Assembly (NCBI GenBank): GCA_965208275.1
Contig: OZ242331.1
Location: 4,216,001-4,280,000, forward strand
DNA length: 64,000 nt
From: Bin5 sp022827195
GTDB taxonomy: Bacteria; Chloroflexota; Anaerolineae; Caldilineales; Caldilineaceae
Reading direction: 5' to 3'
The notes below the pieces were generated by a model, which saw only the letters and a list, made by a program, of their open reading frames with translations, was not told where the DNA came from and ran no database searches. This document shows positions 52,901 to 61,663 of this stretch, in pieces. The position numbers were made by a program, and so were the translations under genes. Each line of letters starts with the position of its first letter. The stretch's first letter is position 1.

Positions 52901-55127
52901 AAAACCCGACAAGCTGACCGACCGCGCGCTGCTTTGGCTGCACGAGCAAGAGATCATCCAGCTGAACAAGGGGCTGGCTGTCTTCCGTCCGGCGATGACG
53001 ATCCGGTTGAGCAAGGAGAGGCGCGGCTTCGCCCAGGCCGACTTTGTCCCTCTCCAATTCCACTATAGCGAGCAGGTGCTGCAAATTCACGTGATGATGG
53101 AATATGCACAGAAGGGCCTGGGATCGATGACGGACGCCCTGCGTCTGGCCATGGACTACTTCAGCCTGCCTCAAGAGGAGTTTCTGCAACGCTGGCTGCC
53201 GGACCGAGAGAGGGAGATTGCACGTCAGACAACGCCGGAATCGTGGCGCACGATCGTCGAGAGCCTGAAAAACCCCATCCAGCGCCGCATCGTGGCAGAC
53301 GACCGGGAGCAGACCAACGTGCTGGTGCTTGCAGGCCCCGGCTCGGGCAAGACGCGGGTGCTGGTGCATCGTATCGCTTATCTGGTACGCGTCAGGCGGG
53401 AGAACCCGCGCAGTATCCTGGCGCTCGCCTACAACCGGCACGCCGCTGTCGAAATCCGTCGCCGCCTGGCGGATCTGATCGGTGATGATGCTCGCGGGGT
53501 GATCGTGCTGACCTGCCACGCGCTCGCAATGCGCTTGACGGGAGCCAGCTTTTCGGGTCGGGCGAGCCAGCTTGATGAGGAAGAGTTCAAGAAGATTCTT
53601 CGCCAAGCTACCTCACTGCTACGCGGGGAAGGACTGCCCCCCGATGAGGCGGACGAAATGCGGACGCGCCTGCTGGCAGGCTTCCGCTGGATACTGGTGG
53701 ACGAGTACCAGGACATAGGCCCGGATGAGTACGGTCTGATCTCCGCGCTGGCCGGCCGAACACTTGCTGAAGAAGACGATAAACTGAGCCTTTTCGCGGT
53801 GGGCGACGACGATCAGAACATCTATGCCTTCAGCGGCGCGTCGGTCAAGTTTATCCGCCGCTTCGAAGAAGACTACAGCGCCAGGTCATTCTTCCTGACC
53901 GACAACTACCGTTCCACCGGCCATATTATCGAGGCCGCCAATAGGGTGATCAAGCCAGCGCGGCTACGGATGAAGATAGAGCATCCAATCAAGATTAATC
54001 GGGCGCGCAGGAGGGACCCGCCTGGTGGCGTGTGGACTGAAATTGACTCGGTCGCCCAAGGTCGCGTTCAGATACTGCCGGTCGGAGACACGATAATCAC
54101 GCAGGCGCAGACTGTTATCGCCGAGTTGAAGCGACTGTCCGATCTCTCTCCAACCTGGGACTGGTCTGTCTGCGCGGTGGTGGCCCGCGCATGGCGCTAT
54201 CTGGATCCTGTGCGCAGTCTTTGCGAACTTGAAGGGATTCCGGTGCAGATGGCGAACGAAGAGTCCTCAACCGTCTGGCATCTGCGCGAGACGCAGGCGC
54301 TCGTGAACTGGCTGCGCAAACGAGACTCCCGCTTGGTGAACAGTGAGGATCTGAAGGGCTGGATGGACAGACAGTCGCCAACTCCTTGGACTGAACTGTT
54401 GCAGGAAGCGATAGCCGCCTACGAGTTGGAGACCGGAGGCGCGGAGACAGCGGCAGACCGGTTCATCGAATGGCTGGCCGAGTGGGGGCGTGACCTACGC
54501 CGCCGTCAGCGCGGCTTGCTCCTGCTGACCGCCCATCGCGCGAAGGGCCTGGAGTTCGACCACGTGGTTGTGCTGGACGGAGGGTGGGATCGCGTCGGCC
54601 GCGGCGAGGATGCGGATGCCCCGCGCCGCCTCTACTACGTGGCCATGAGCCGCGCGCGGCAGACTCTCACCATGGCACGCTTTCCTGGCAGGCACCCATT
54701 CCAGGAAGCCTTGCGGAATAGCCCCTCTGTGCTGCGCCGCCAGCCGCCTGTCACACTCCCGCCGGCGCCGCCGGAACTCAGCCGGCAGTATAGGCAGCTC
54801 AGCCTGCGCGACGTCTTTCTGAGCTACGCGGGGTACAGGCATTCCAACCATCCCCTGCACAGCGCCATAGCCGCGCTTTCCCCGGGCGATCCACTACAGG
54901 TGCAGGCCGGAGCGAGTCGATGGGAACTACTGGACCGCAACGGCACGGTCGTCGGACAGCTGGCCGGCAGTTTCGAACCCCCGGCAGGAACGCGCTGCGC
55001 TTCTGCCAGCGTCTTGGCCGTCGCTACCTGGAGTCGAGAATATTCAGAGCCGCAGTACCAGAGCGGCCTCAAGTGCGATACTTGGGAAGTCGTAGTGCCG
55101 GAGTTGGTGTTCGAGCCCAGTTCGTAG
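49995..55127 (+). CDS. Exonuclease-like / RecQ helicase / UvrD helicase fusion protein
   Basis: 1,710 residues. Residues ~10-160 resemble a DEDD-type 3'-5' exonuclease (CLSLDLEVGVQDSRIHKFAA, LGHNLIDFDLPHLRA, NDPELDARLTLEVF). Residues ~300-660 are a RecQ helicase: LPTGAGKSLCYQVP (~323), LDEAHCLSKWGHDFRPDY (~425), CLTATAKPDV and TNAFGMGIDKPDVR. A long middle section has winged-helix-like stretches. Residues ~1090-1640 are a UvrD/Rep helicase: LAGPGSGKTRVLVHRIAYL (~1113), LVDEYQDIGPDEY (~1234), VGDDDQNIYAFSGAS, TAHRAKGLEFDHVV and YYVAMSRARQTL. All motor motifs look intact. Large RecQ-UvrD proteins exist in scattered bacteria, but a defined role is not known to me; repair or defence are the options. 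I start at ATG 49995. Confidence 0.9.
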   Translation: MTSRLATPSEKDDLLPFHCLSLDLEVGVQDSRIHKFAAVRPDSDGAMLFPAGRGGLAAALAKLDDFADGAAFLLGHNLIDFDLPHLRAANPRLRLLRLPAVDTLRLNPLAFPRNPYHHLVKHYQDGQLRRGRVNDPELDARLTLEVFDNQRKKLKEAPPDLLTALHWLTTVEDGASFDRIFTSLRQAHRPSDDIAHAAIFGCLDGTACRTHARGVMANAAQHGWPMAYALAWLSVSGGNSVMPPWVRHQFPKAGRLVRRLRDEACDDPACDWCRERHDAVRELRRWFGFEGFRPEPPDKDGRSLQHSVVEAAMAGEHLLAILPTGAGKSLCYQVPALSRYDKTGALTVVISPLVALMADQVAGLEARGIGSCVTVNGLLSMPERADALERVRLGDAGVLLIAPEQLRSVSVRRVLAQREIGAWVLDEAHCLSKWGHDFRPDYRYVGRFIREKAGDEAVPPLLCLTATAKPDVKAEIVEYFRGELDIELKVSDGGARRTNLEFVVVKTSDAEKHAHVHQILEADLPEDTPGGAIVYCATRRQTEELSLFLQEKGMKADFFHAGVLPETKKYVQQSFIQGNLRVITATNAFGMGIDKPDVRLVVHADIPGSLENYIQEAGRAGRDQKKARCVLLYTQDDVERQFGMSASSRLTRREIHGVLRALRTLDRKKRLDGNVVATTGEILGEDEEHAFERDSATDDTRVRTAVAWLEEAVLLTREENRVQLFPSSLRVNTAKEAWAKLKKADINDTYRRQLMVISEKLIEADADEGITTDELMTQTGLTPEGVRGALYDLEQVGIASNDTALTAYVHVGVQRSSQRRFLEASELEQALIALMQEMAPDMEKGEIYPLHLRLTTQQLKDDGHANALPEYVRRIVRSIAADGRGEGGGGGSLGVRGRNAETLQITLQREWNDLEKTAELRRAGAKRLLDHLISCLPQGSRGTDLLAETTLGKLLAAVKSDLILNGPGRKPDKLTDRALLWLHEQEIIQLNKGLAVFRPAMTIRLSKERRGFAQADFVPLQFHYSEQVLQIHVMMEYAQKGLGSMTDALRLAMDYFSLPQEEFLQRWLPDREREIARQTTPESWRTIVESLKNPIQRRIVADDREQTNVLVLAGPGSGKTRVLVHRIAYLVRVRRENPRSILALAYNRHAAVEIRRRLADLIGDDARGVIVLTCHALAMRLTGASFSGRASQLDEEEFKKILRQATSLLRGEGLPPDEADEMRTRLLAGFRWILVDEYQDIGPDEYGLISALAGRTLAEEDDKLSLFAVGDDDQNIYAFSGASVKFIRRFEEDYSARSFFLTDNYRSTGHIIEAANRVIKPARLRMKIEHPIKINRARRRDPPGGVWTEIDSVAQGRVQILPVGDTIITQAQTVIAELKRLSDLSPTWDWSVCAVVARAWRYLDPVRSLCELEGIPVQMANEESSTVWHLRETQALVNWLRKRDSRLVNSEDLKGWMDRQSPTPWTELLQEAIAAYELETGGAETAADRFIEWLAEWGRDLRRRQRGLLLLTAHRAKGLEFDHVVVLDGGWDRVGRGEDADAPRRLYYVAMSRARQTLTMARFPGRHPFQEALRNSPSVLRRQPPVTLPPAPPELSRQYRQLSLRDVFLSYAGYRHSNHPLHSAIAALSPGDPLQVQAGASRWELLDRNGTVVGQLAGSFEPPAGTRCASASVLAVATWSREYSEPQYQSGLKCDTWEVVVPELVFEPSS

Positions 55128-55148
55128 TCTCAATCCCAGCGGCCTCTC

Positions 55149-55652
55149 TCACACCAGCAGCACACCCTCGTGCCGCAACAGCCATTCCTTACGCCACAGC
55201 CCGCCGCCGTAGCCGGTCATCTTCGTCCGGCCCCCGCTGCCGATGATACGGTGACAGGGCACGATGATGGCGACTGGATTGCGGCCGTTGGCCGCGCCGA
55301 CGGCGCGCACGGCTTTGGGGTTGTCGATGGCCGCGGCGATCGCGCCGTAACTTGCGGTCTCGCCGTAGCCGACGCTGAGTAGCTGCCGCCAGACCTGGCG
55401 CTGAAAGGGCGTGCCTTCGAGGGCCAGAGGCAGGTCGAAGCAGCGCAGCGAACCGGCGAAATAGGCGGCCAGCTGACGCTGCGCCTCTTCGAGGAGCGGA
55501 TGCGCGCTCGCAGGGGCCGCGGCGGGCTCGCGGCGGATGGCGTCAGCGGATGGCCGGTCCTCGACATATTCGACTGCGGTTACGGCCGCGTCGGTGGCGA
55601 GGATCTCGAGCGCGCCGATAGGGGAGTGGTAGCTGGTAAAGGATAGTGACAT
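55149..55652 (-). CDS. ogt: Methylated-DNA--protein-cysteine S-methyltransferase
   Basis: A 167-residue O6-alkylguanine-DNA alkyltransferase. The reactive Cys lies in IIVPCHRIIGS, preceded by the helix-turn-helix region VGYGETASYGAIAAAI and the Asn hinge RAVGAANGRNP. It removes alkyl groups from guanine in a suicide reaction. The N-terminal domain (TSYHSPIGALEIL) is the short Ogt type. The divergent gap to the next gene contains an extended -10 element. Confidence 0.95.
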   Translation of the reverse strand: MSLSFTSYHSPIGALEILATDAAVTAVEYVEDRPSADAIRREPAAAPASAHPLLEEAQRQLAAYFAGSLRCFDLPLALEGTPFQRQVWRQLLSVGYGETASYGAIAAAIDNPKAVRAVGAANGRNPVAIIVPCHRIIGSGGRTKMTGYGGGLWRKEWLLRHEGVLLV

Positions 55653-55730
55653 TGGATAAAACCTGAGTCGCGTGGTTGTCAGTTTGCCATTCTAGCACAT
55701 CCGTGCATATTATACCGTGTGCAGCCCGAT

Positions 55731-55741
55731 TGTGCTATAAT
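55731..55741 (+). promoter_or_regulatory. Extended -10 promoter element
   Basis: tgtgctataat, an exact TATAAT with TGn upstream, lies ~125 bp before the M1 peptidase start. It is identical to the element at 17807-17817. No clear -35. Confidence 0.5.
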
Positions 55742-55866
55742 AACAGTTGCAGTCGTGAATCAACTGCGGTCGTGGTTGAGCCGCATCTATGCACCCTATT
55801 TGCCCGTTGCCAGGTGCGAGAACTGCCGGCAGCAGCAACAGGAAAAAATCTTCGCGGTATCCCCAG

Positions 55867-57417
55867 ATGCCCGTATATGCAGAGGAGAGAGTAAAGAGCA
55901 GAGAGGGGAGAAAGCTTCACGCTTCTATTAGCGCGGTGGGCATCGGCCTGCTGCTACTGATACTGGTGCTGGCAGCCTGCAGCGGAATTGGCTCTTCAAC
56001 GGTGGCGGAGGACGGGTCGCAGGCGACTGCCGAGGCAATGCCCCATTATGAGATCGAGTTCACCCTGAGCGACGATCTGTCCTCTCTGCAGGGCACGGCC
56101 AACATCCGCGTGCCCAACAACAGCGCGGACCCCTGGACCTATCTGATCTTCCGGCTCTATCCGGCGCTGCCGCATTACGGCGCCGAGTTCAGCATTCAGA
56201 ACGCGGCGGTCGAGGGCCGTACCGCGCCGTTCATCTATCTGGAACAGAATACTGCTGTACGCGTGGAGTTGCCGCGTGCGCTGCTGCGGGGGCAGGCGAC
56301 GACCGTCTACCTGAGCTGGCGGCTGGAGATCCCGCACTGGGTCGCGGACACGAGCGCGGCCTACCGTCTGTTCGGCTACAGCCAGGACTTTGTGAGCCTG
56401 CCGCTCTTCTATCCCTCGCTGGCGGTCTACCAGCCGGGGCCGACCGCGGCGACTGGGCGCTGGTGGCTGGAGAGGGGCACCAGCCGCGGGGACGCGGCGT
56501 TCAACTATATCTCCCAATTCGTCGTTACCGGCACGGTGCCGAGCGAGCAGATCGCAGTGACAAGCGGCAGGCTGGTCACCTCGACAGCGGTCAGCGAGGG
56601 GCGGGTACAGCACCGGTGGGAGACGGATAGGTCGCGCGAGTTTTTCATCCATCTTAGCGACCGGTTTCAGTCGGACAGCCTGGAGGCCTACGGCACGCGC
56701 GTGACGAGCTACTGGCTGCCGGAGCATGAGGAGGCGGGGCGGGCCGTTCTGCAGCACACGGCAGCCGCGCTGCGGGTGTACAGCGACTGGTTCGGACCCT
56801 ATCCGTATGCCGAGCTGCGGGTGGCGGCCGCGCCGATCAACTTCCGGGGGATGGAGTATCCGCAGTCCTTTCTGCTGGGCGTGCAGCTGTACGACCGTTA
56901 CCGGGACCAGCTGGAGATTCGCGCGGTCCACGAAGTGGCGCATCAGTGGTGGTATCAGCTGGTCCACAACGATCCGGTCAACCAGCCGTGGGTTGACGAA
57001 GGGCTGGCGGAGTATTCGAGCCGCATCTACTACGAGGCGGTGCACGGCGCGGGCGCGGCCGACATCCTAGAGTCGCGGCGCTGGCAGATCGTGGTCGACG
57101 GGCTGATCAGCCGCGAAGAGGATGCGGCGCTCAATCAGCCGGTGATGGCGTTTGCCGACTCGATTCAATACGAGGGCGTGGTCTACGCCAAGGGGGCGCT
57201 CTTCTTTTCCACGATCCGTCGCAGTCTGGGCGAGCGGGCGTTCAAGCAGTTTTTGGAGAACTACCTGGCGAACAATCAGTACGGGATTGTAACGCCGCAG
57301 ACGCTTTTGGCGGAGTTGCGGCAGATCAACCCACAGGTCGCGGATGTCCTCTACACCGAATGGATTGGCCCGCTGACGGCAAGGGCGGCGGATGTTGCGG
57401 CGCCGCAGGAGAGGTGA
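55867..57417 (+). CDS. M1 family metallopeptidase, lipoprotein
   Basis: A ~516-residue gluzincin. A lipoprotein signal (ISAVGIGLLLLILVLAAC) anchors it outside the membrane. The zinc motif is VHEVAHQWWYQL, with the third ligand Glu in NQPWVDEGLAEYSS, 19 residues downstream as usual. An N-terminal beta domain (LTLSDDLSSLQGTANIRV-like) precedes it. It lacks the exact GxMEN motif, showing NFRGMEYPQS instead. That fits the family (GMEYP variants occur). It is probably an aminopeptidase acting on peptides outside the cell. The start at ATG 55867 gives a normal signal length. Confidence 0.9.
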   Translation: MPVYAEERVKSREGRKLHASISAVGIGLLLLILVLAACSGIGSSTVAEDGSQATAEAMPHYEIEFTLSDDLSSLQGTANIRVPNNSADPWTYLIFRLYPALPHYGAEFSIQNAAVEGRTAPFIYLEQNTAVRVELPRALLRGQATTVYLSWRLEIPHWVADTSAAYRLFGYSQDFVSLPLFYPSLAVYQPGPTAATGRWWLERGTSRGDAAFNYISQFVVTGTVPSEQIAVTSGRLVTSTAVSEGRVQHRWETDRSREFFIHLSDRFQSDSLEAYGTRVTSYWLPEHEEAGRAVLQHTAAALRVYSDWFGPYPYAELRVAAAPINFRGMEYPQSFLLGVQLYDRYRDQLEIRAVHEVAHQWWYQLVHNDPVNQPWVDEGLAEYSSRIYYEAVHGAGAADILESRRWQIVVDGLISREEDAALNQPVMAFADSIQYEGVVYAKGALFFSTIRRSLGERAFKQFLENYLANNQYGIVTPQTLLAELRQINPQVADVLYTEWIGPLTARAADVAAPQER

Positions 57418-57458
57418 CCAGAAGGCGGGCGCGACGGCTTGCCTGAACGGGAAGGGGC

Positions 57459-57881
57459 ATGACGGTTGACGGGTTCAGGGCGATAGCGGGTCAGGTTGTC
57501 TGGATCGGGCTGGGCGCCGTGCTGGGGGCGAACGCACGCTACTTTGTCAGCCTGTGGCTGGCGGCGAAGTTGGGAGCGGAGTTCCCCTACGGCACACTGG
57601 CCGTCAATGTCTCGGGCAGTCTGCTACTCGGCTTTCTGGTGGCGGTCGGTTCCCACTACCTGGCATTGTCGCCGCAGCTGCGCCTGATGATGACGGTCGG
57701 CTTTCTCGGCTCTTTCACCACGTTTTCTACCTTCGCGGTCGAGAGCATCGCTTTGTGGCAAAATGGACGCGCCTGGGCCGCTCTTGCCAATATCCTCGCC
57801 AACAACGGCATCAGCCTCGTGTGCGCGCTGCTCGGCATCCTGCTGGCCCGCCAGCTTTTGCATTGCGATCTGTGCGATTGA
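57459..57881 (+). CDS. crcB: Fluoride efflux channel CrcB/Fluc
   Basis: A 140-residue four-TM protein. Diagnostic segments are GAVLGANARYFVSLWLA, PYGTLAVNVSGSLLLGFL (with the conserved Asn) and GFLGSFTTFSTFAVES (the FTTFST phenylalanine box). It exports fluoride as a dual-topology dimer. It is one gene, not the split pair found in some Gram-positives. I see no convincing fluoride riboswitch in the 41-bp gap upstream. Confidence 0.95.
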   Translation: MTVDGFRAIAGQVVWIGLGAVLGANARYFVSLWLAAKLGAEFPYGTLAVNVSGSLLLGFLVAVGSHYLALSPQLRLMMTVGFLGSFTTFSTFAVESIALWQNGRAWAALANILANNGISLVCALLGILLARQLLHCDLCD

Positions 57882-58053
57882 CGGATGCCCGGCGGCGGGC
57901 ACAGATCCACCCCGCCAAGATTGGACACGACCGGAGTACCCCTCTATACTCCCTTGGAAGATCTCCACGTTTGTATTGCACTGATCTGAAGCCAAGACGA
58001 CCACAATAAGCTACGCGTTTGCGCGCGCAAACGAACCACGATGGAGTCATGCA

Positions 58054-59457
58054 ATGACCGCCGATTTCCGCTACGAACCGACCTGGGCGTCGCTGCAGAA
58101 CTACGCAGTGCCGCAATGGTTTATGGACGATAAGCTGGGCATCTTCATCCACTGGGGCGTCTATGCCGTGCCGGCGTTCGACAACGAATGGTATCCCCGC
58201 TTCATGTACCGCGACGAGGTCTCGCGCAAGGGGCCGAACTACTTCGAGCACCACACACAGACGTGGGGGCATCCGTCCAAATTCGGCTACAAGGACTTCA
58301 TCCCGCTGTTCAAGGCGGAAAACTGGGACCCGGCGCAGTGGGTCGAGCTGTTCCGCAAAGCGGGCGCGCGCTACATCGTGCCGGTGGCAGAGCATCATGA
58401 CGGCTTCCCGATGTTCGCGAGCACGCATACGCGCTGGAACGCGGCGCAGATGGGCCCGAAGCGGGATGTGTGCAAGGAGTTGGAGCGGGAGACGCGCGGC
58501 GCGGGGCTGAAGTTCGGCGTTTCGAGCCACCGCGCGTTCAACTGGCGCTACTACACCTACGCGGACGACTTCGACACGACGCATCCCGGCTTCGAGGACC
58601 TCTACAGCCCGCCGCATGCGGAGGGGGCGCCCGCCAGCTGGGACTTCATTCAGAACTGGTACGCGCGCACGCTTGAAATGATCGACTATTTCCGCCCCGA
58701 TGTGCTCTGGTTCGATTTCGGCTGGCATTTCGACGAGTTCGAGCCATACCGTCCGCAGGTGGCGGCCTACTACTACAACCAGGCGCTGGCGTGGGGCGGC
58801 GAGCCCGTTCTGCAGTACAAGGACAAGTTCCCGGACGGCGTCGCGGTCTATGACGTGGAACGGGGCAAGCTGGACGACATCCGCCCGCACTACTGGCAGA
58901 CGGACACCTCGGTCAGCTACAAGTCGTGGAGTTACATCGAGGATGACGAGTTCAAGAGCGCGACGACGATCGTCCATGACCTGGTCGACATTGTCAGCAA
59001 GAACGGCAACCTGCTGCTGAACGTCGGCCCGCGCGCGGACGGGGTCATTCCGGCGGAGGCGACGCAGCTGCTGCTGGACCTGGGCGCGTGGCTGGACGTG
59101 AACGGCGAGGCGATCTACGGTACGCGCCACTGGGAGCGGTTCGGTGAGGGCGATACGGCGGTGGAGGCGGGCCATATGTCGGAGCGCAAGAACCAGCCGT
59201 TCACGGCCAGGGACATGCGCTTCACACAGAAGGGCGACGCGCTCTATGCGGTCGTGCTGGGCTGGCCGGGCGACGAGGCGGTCATCACCTCGCTGGGGAG
59301 CGGCTCGGCCGTGGGCGGTCGCGTGCGCGGCGTTTCGATGCTTGGCAGTGCGGAGCCGGTCGCGTGGCAACAGGAGGGGGACGGGCTGCGCGTGAGCACG
59401 CCGAAGGAACGCCCGTGCGATCACGCTTACACCTTCAAGATTGAACTGGACTCGTAA
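58054..59457 (+). CDS. Alpha-L-fucosidase (GH29)
   Basis: A 467-residue GH29 enzyme. N-terminal KLGIFIHWGVYAVPAF and EWYPRFMYR, the conserved YIVPVAEHHDGFPMFAS, and the nucleophile Asp in FRPDVLWFDFGWHF, in the usual position. The C-terminal beta domain starts near residue 345 (GTRHWERFGEG). There is no signal peptide, so it should act in the cytoplasm on imported fucosides. The next gene starts 3 bp downstream and is surely co-transcribed. Confidence 0.93.
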   Translation: MTADFRYEPTWASLQNYAVPQWFMDDKLGIFIHWGVYAVPAFDNEWYPRFMYRDEVSRKGPNYFEHHTQTWGHPSKFGYKDFIPLFKAENWDPAQWVELFRKAGARYIVPVAEHHDGFPMFASTHTRWNAAQMGPKRDVCKELERETRGAGLKFGVSSHRAFNWRYYTYADDFDTTHPGFEDLYSPPHAEGAPASWDFIQNWYARTLEMIDYFRPDVLWFDFGWHFDEFEPYRPQVAAYYYNQALAWGGEPVLQYKDKFPDGVAVYDVERGKLDDIRPHYWQTDTSVSYKSWSYIEDDEFKSATTIVHDLVDIVSKNGNLLLNVGPRADGVIPAEATQLLLDLGAWLDVNGEAIYGTRHWERFGEGDTAVEAGHMSERKNQPFTARDMRFTQKGDALYAVVLGWPGDEAVITSLGSGSAVGGRVRGVSMLGSAEPVAWQQEGDGLRVSTPKERPCDHAYTFKIELDS

Positions 59458-59459
59458 CG

Positions 59460-60797
59460 GTGTACAGTCGACGCATCGAACCTTCGGACGACCTGGCGCA
59501 CGCGTGCCGGCGATTCCTGGATGATCTGCGCGGGTGGGCGTACGAAGCCATCGAGCGCTACGCGGAAGAGCCGGCCACCGATGTGCATGATCAGGGCACC
59601 TACACGACCGGCTGGGAACCTCTGCTGCACGCCTGCCCCGACGAACGAATCCTCCGCTTTTTGCAGCAGAAACGCGACCGCATTCGCGACCATTTCACCG
59701 CAACGCAGCAGTGGCGGCACGGCTACTGGCGCATGCAGGAGGCGCACCACGGCACGGAGCACTATGAGTTGTTCCTGGGCGCGCTGCAGCGGGTCCTGCC
59801 GCAGGACGGGGAGACGGCTCGGCAGCTGGATGACGCGGCCGAGCACATGGGCAACTGGTCAGACGGGGCGCCGGATTGGTTCGATTGGGAGCGGCGGCGT
59901 TTCCGTTCGCTCTTTTTCGGCGCGGACGGGCTGCGTACAGAGCCGGGCATGGCGCTGAATTCGCCGGACCATCTGCGCTGCGTCAACATCTGTCTGCTGG
60001 CGGCGTCGAACCCGGTTACCGAGACGGCCGGGGGCCGCTACATCGAGCTGGCGGCGGCCCATGCGGGGGCGTGGGCGGATGCGATCCTGGCCGCGGACAC
60101 GCTGCCGATTGCGTTGACAACAGACGGTGTCCTGTACGAATTCGACGAAGAAGATGAGGCGCTCTATTACTCGTTCATGGGAGAGGCGCCCGACCTGCAG
60201 TCGGAGGTCGACCGGGCGGAGAATCTGCTTGGTTCGGACGCGATCAACACCTTCTTGCGCCTGTGGCGGGAGACGGGCGAGGCACACTTTCGGCGGGCGG
60301 CGGAACGCGTCCTACAGCCGCTGGCAGCGCAGTTGGGCGACGCGGATGCAGGCGCGGCCGCGGATGCGGTGCGGGCCTATCGGGGCTGGACGGGCGATAC
60401 CCGCTACGACGGGGCAGTGGCGGCGGCCGTGAGCGGGCTGAACCCATTTGACATCAACGAGATCACGCTGGACACGGCGTTCAAGCGGCCTGCACGGCGG
60501 GCGTCTGGCGTGGGCAAACGCTCGGATGCGCCGCGCTGGCTCGAAGACGGCCATGCGCGGCGCCACAATCCGATCACGCTGGCGGTGGCCGCGGAGATTG
60601 GCGGCGACGGCGCGCTGCAAACGCGCGCGCTGGACCTGGCGCGCACCTACTTCCTGCTGGCGCGGGAGGCGTTCCCGGACGGCCGCGACCACGGCTGCTC
60701 GGCGCGCTCGGTCAGCGCGATCGCGCGCGGTCATGGCCGCGAGAACCATGCAGGCATGACGACGGCGGTTCTTGGCCCGGCGCTGGGGCTGGGATGA
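59460..60797 (+). CDS. Alpha/alpha-barrel-like protein, possible glycoside hydrolase partner of the fucosidase
   Basis: 445 residues starting GTG 59460, two bases after the fucosidase stop. The sequence is a regular series of helices with aromatic and Gly/Asp-containing loops (YWRMQEAHHGTEHYELFL, FGADGLRTEPGMALNSPDH, FLRLWRETGEAHFRRAAER, DGRDHGCSARSVSAIARG), as in six-hairpin glycosidases and heparinase-like proteins. I cannot name the family or a catalytic pair. Position and spacing suggest action on the same carbohydrate as the fucosidase. No signal peptide. Confidence 0.6.
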   Translation: MYSRRIEPSDDLAHACRRFLDDLRGWAYEAIERYAEEPATDVHDQGTYTTGWEPLLHACPDERILRFLQQKRDRIRDHFTATQQWRHGYWRMQEAHHGTEHYELFLGALQRVLPQDGETARQLDDAAEHMGNWSDGAPDWFDWERRRFRSLFFGADGLRTEPGMALNSPDHLRCVNICLLAASNPVTETAGGRYIELAAAHAGAWADAILAADTLPIALTTDGVLYEFDEEDEALYYSFMGEAPDLQSEVDRAENLLGSDAINTFLRLWRETGEAHFRRAAERVLQPLAAQLGDADAGAAADAVRAYRGWTGDTRYDGAVAAAVSGLNPFDINEITLDTAFKRPARRASGVGKRSDAPRWLEDGHARRHNPITLAVAAEIGGDGALQTRALDLARTYFLLAREAFPDGRDHGCSARSVSAIARGHGRENHAGMTTAVLGPALGLG

Positions 60798-60836
60798 GAA
60801 ACGGACGCGAGCAAGGGAAGCGTCTTGGGGGTCGGG

Positions 60837-61595
60837 CTATTTCTGCGCCAGAAACACCAGGCTGGCGCTATCGCGCTTGAGCCTGTCGCCGGCGTAGTTG
60901 CGGTATGGGGTCGAGCTGCGGAAACCGGCCCGCTGCAACATACGCGTCACCTCGGGCGCGGTGTAGGCGCGGATCTGCCAGGTCGTTTGGCGGCGCTGTC
61001 CCTGTCGATACCATTGGAAGACGCGCGTGTAGATGCCGCTGAGGAGATCGAGGCTGCCCCTGTCCGAGATGAAGTAGCCGCCGGCGTCAAAACATTCGGT
61101 GCGGTCTCCACGAAAGACCAGCTCGTCGCGGTTGACGACGATGTCGAGGAGAAAGCGGCCGCCTTGTTTGAGGACACGCGCCGCTTCGGCGAGCACAAGC
61201 TGATTGTCCGACTCGTCGTGAAAGCATCCGAATTCGCTGAGGGTGAGGGTGACGAAATCGAAAGTGGCCGTCCAGTCCGCCGGCAGGCTGCGCATGTCGC
61301 CGCGCACCCACTCGATTTCGGCTTTCGCTTGCGCGGCTGACTCCTGGGCGCGTGTAAGCAAGGCGTCGCTGAGGTCGTAGCCGGTCACGTGGAAGCCGCG
61401 CAGCGCCATCGGGATGGTGAGCCAGCCGAGACCGCAGGCGAGGTCAAGGAAGCGCGCACCGTTTTGCGGTTGCAAAAGGGAGAGGATCGACTCCAGTTCG
61501 GGCGGTGTCGAACCCGGTTCGTAGGCGGGCGGCCAGAGCCAGCTGAACTCTTCGTCGGCGTAGATTCTTTGCCAAGAAGGGGAGGGGTTGTCCAT
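60837..61595 (-). CDS. Class I SAM-dependent methyltransferase
   Basis: A ~252-residue methyltransferase starting MDNPSPSWQRIYADEEF. Motif I is RFLDLACGLGWLTIP, with the acidic VTGYDLSDALL, WVRGDMRSLPADW and FVTLTLSEFGCFHDESD. The C-terminal half has a beta-hairpin insertion. The substrate is unknown. aaggaagg lies 5 bp before the ATG at 61595; an ATG at 61640 would add 15 residues. It is the only minus-strand gene in this stretch, with its 5' end 69 bp from the Gfo/Idh gene on the other strand. Confidence 0.85.
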   Translation of the reverse strand: MDNPSPSWQRIYADEEFSWLWPPAYEPGSTPPELESILSLLQPQNGARFLDLACGLGWLTIPMALRGFHVTGYDLSDALLTRAQESAAQAKAEIEWVRGDMRSLPADWTATFDFVTLTLSEFGCFHDESDNQLVLAEAARVLKQGGRFLLDIVVNRDELVFRGDRTECFDAGGYFISDRGSLDLLSGIYTRVFQWYRQGQRRQTTWQIRAYTAPEVTRMLQRAGFRSSTPYRNYAGDRLKRDSASLVFLAQK

Positions 61596-61663
61596 CTGCG
61601 CCTTCCTTCGCTTGAGATGGCGGATGCGATCAGCTTTCATTGTATCATGGGAGAGTGCGCCCG

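Noticed and set aside
57418..57458. Fluoride riboswitch before crcB
   Set aside because: The gap is only 41 bp after the peptidase stop and does not contain the expected aptamer-like conserved core.
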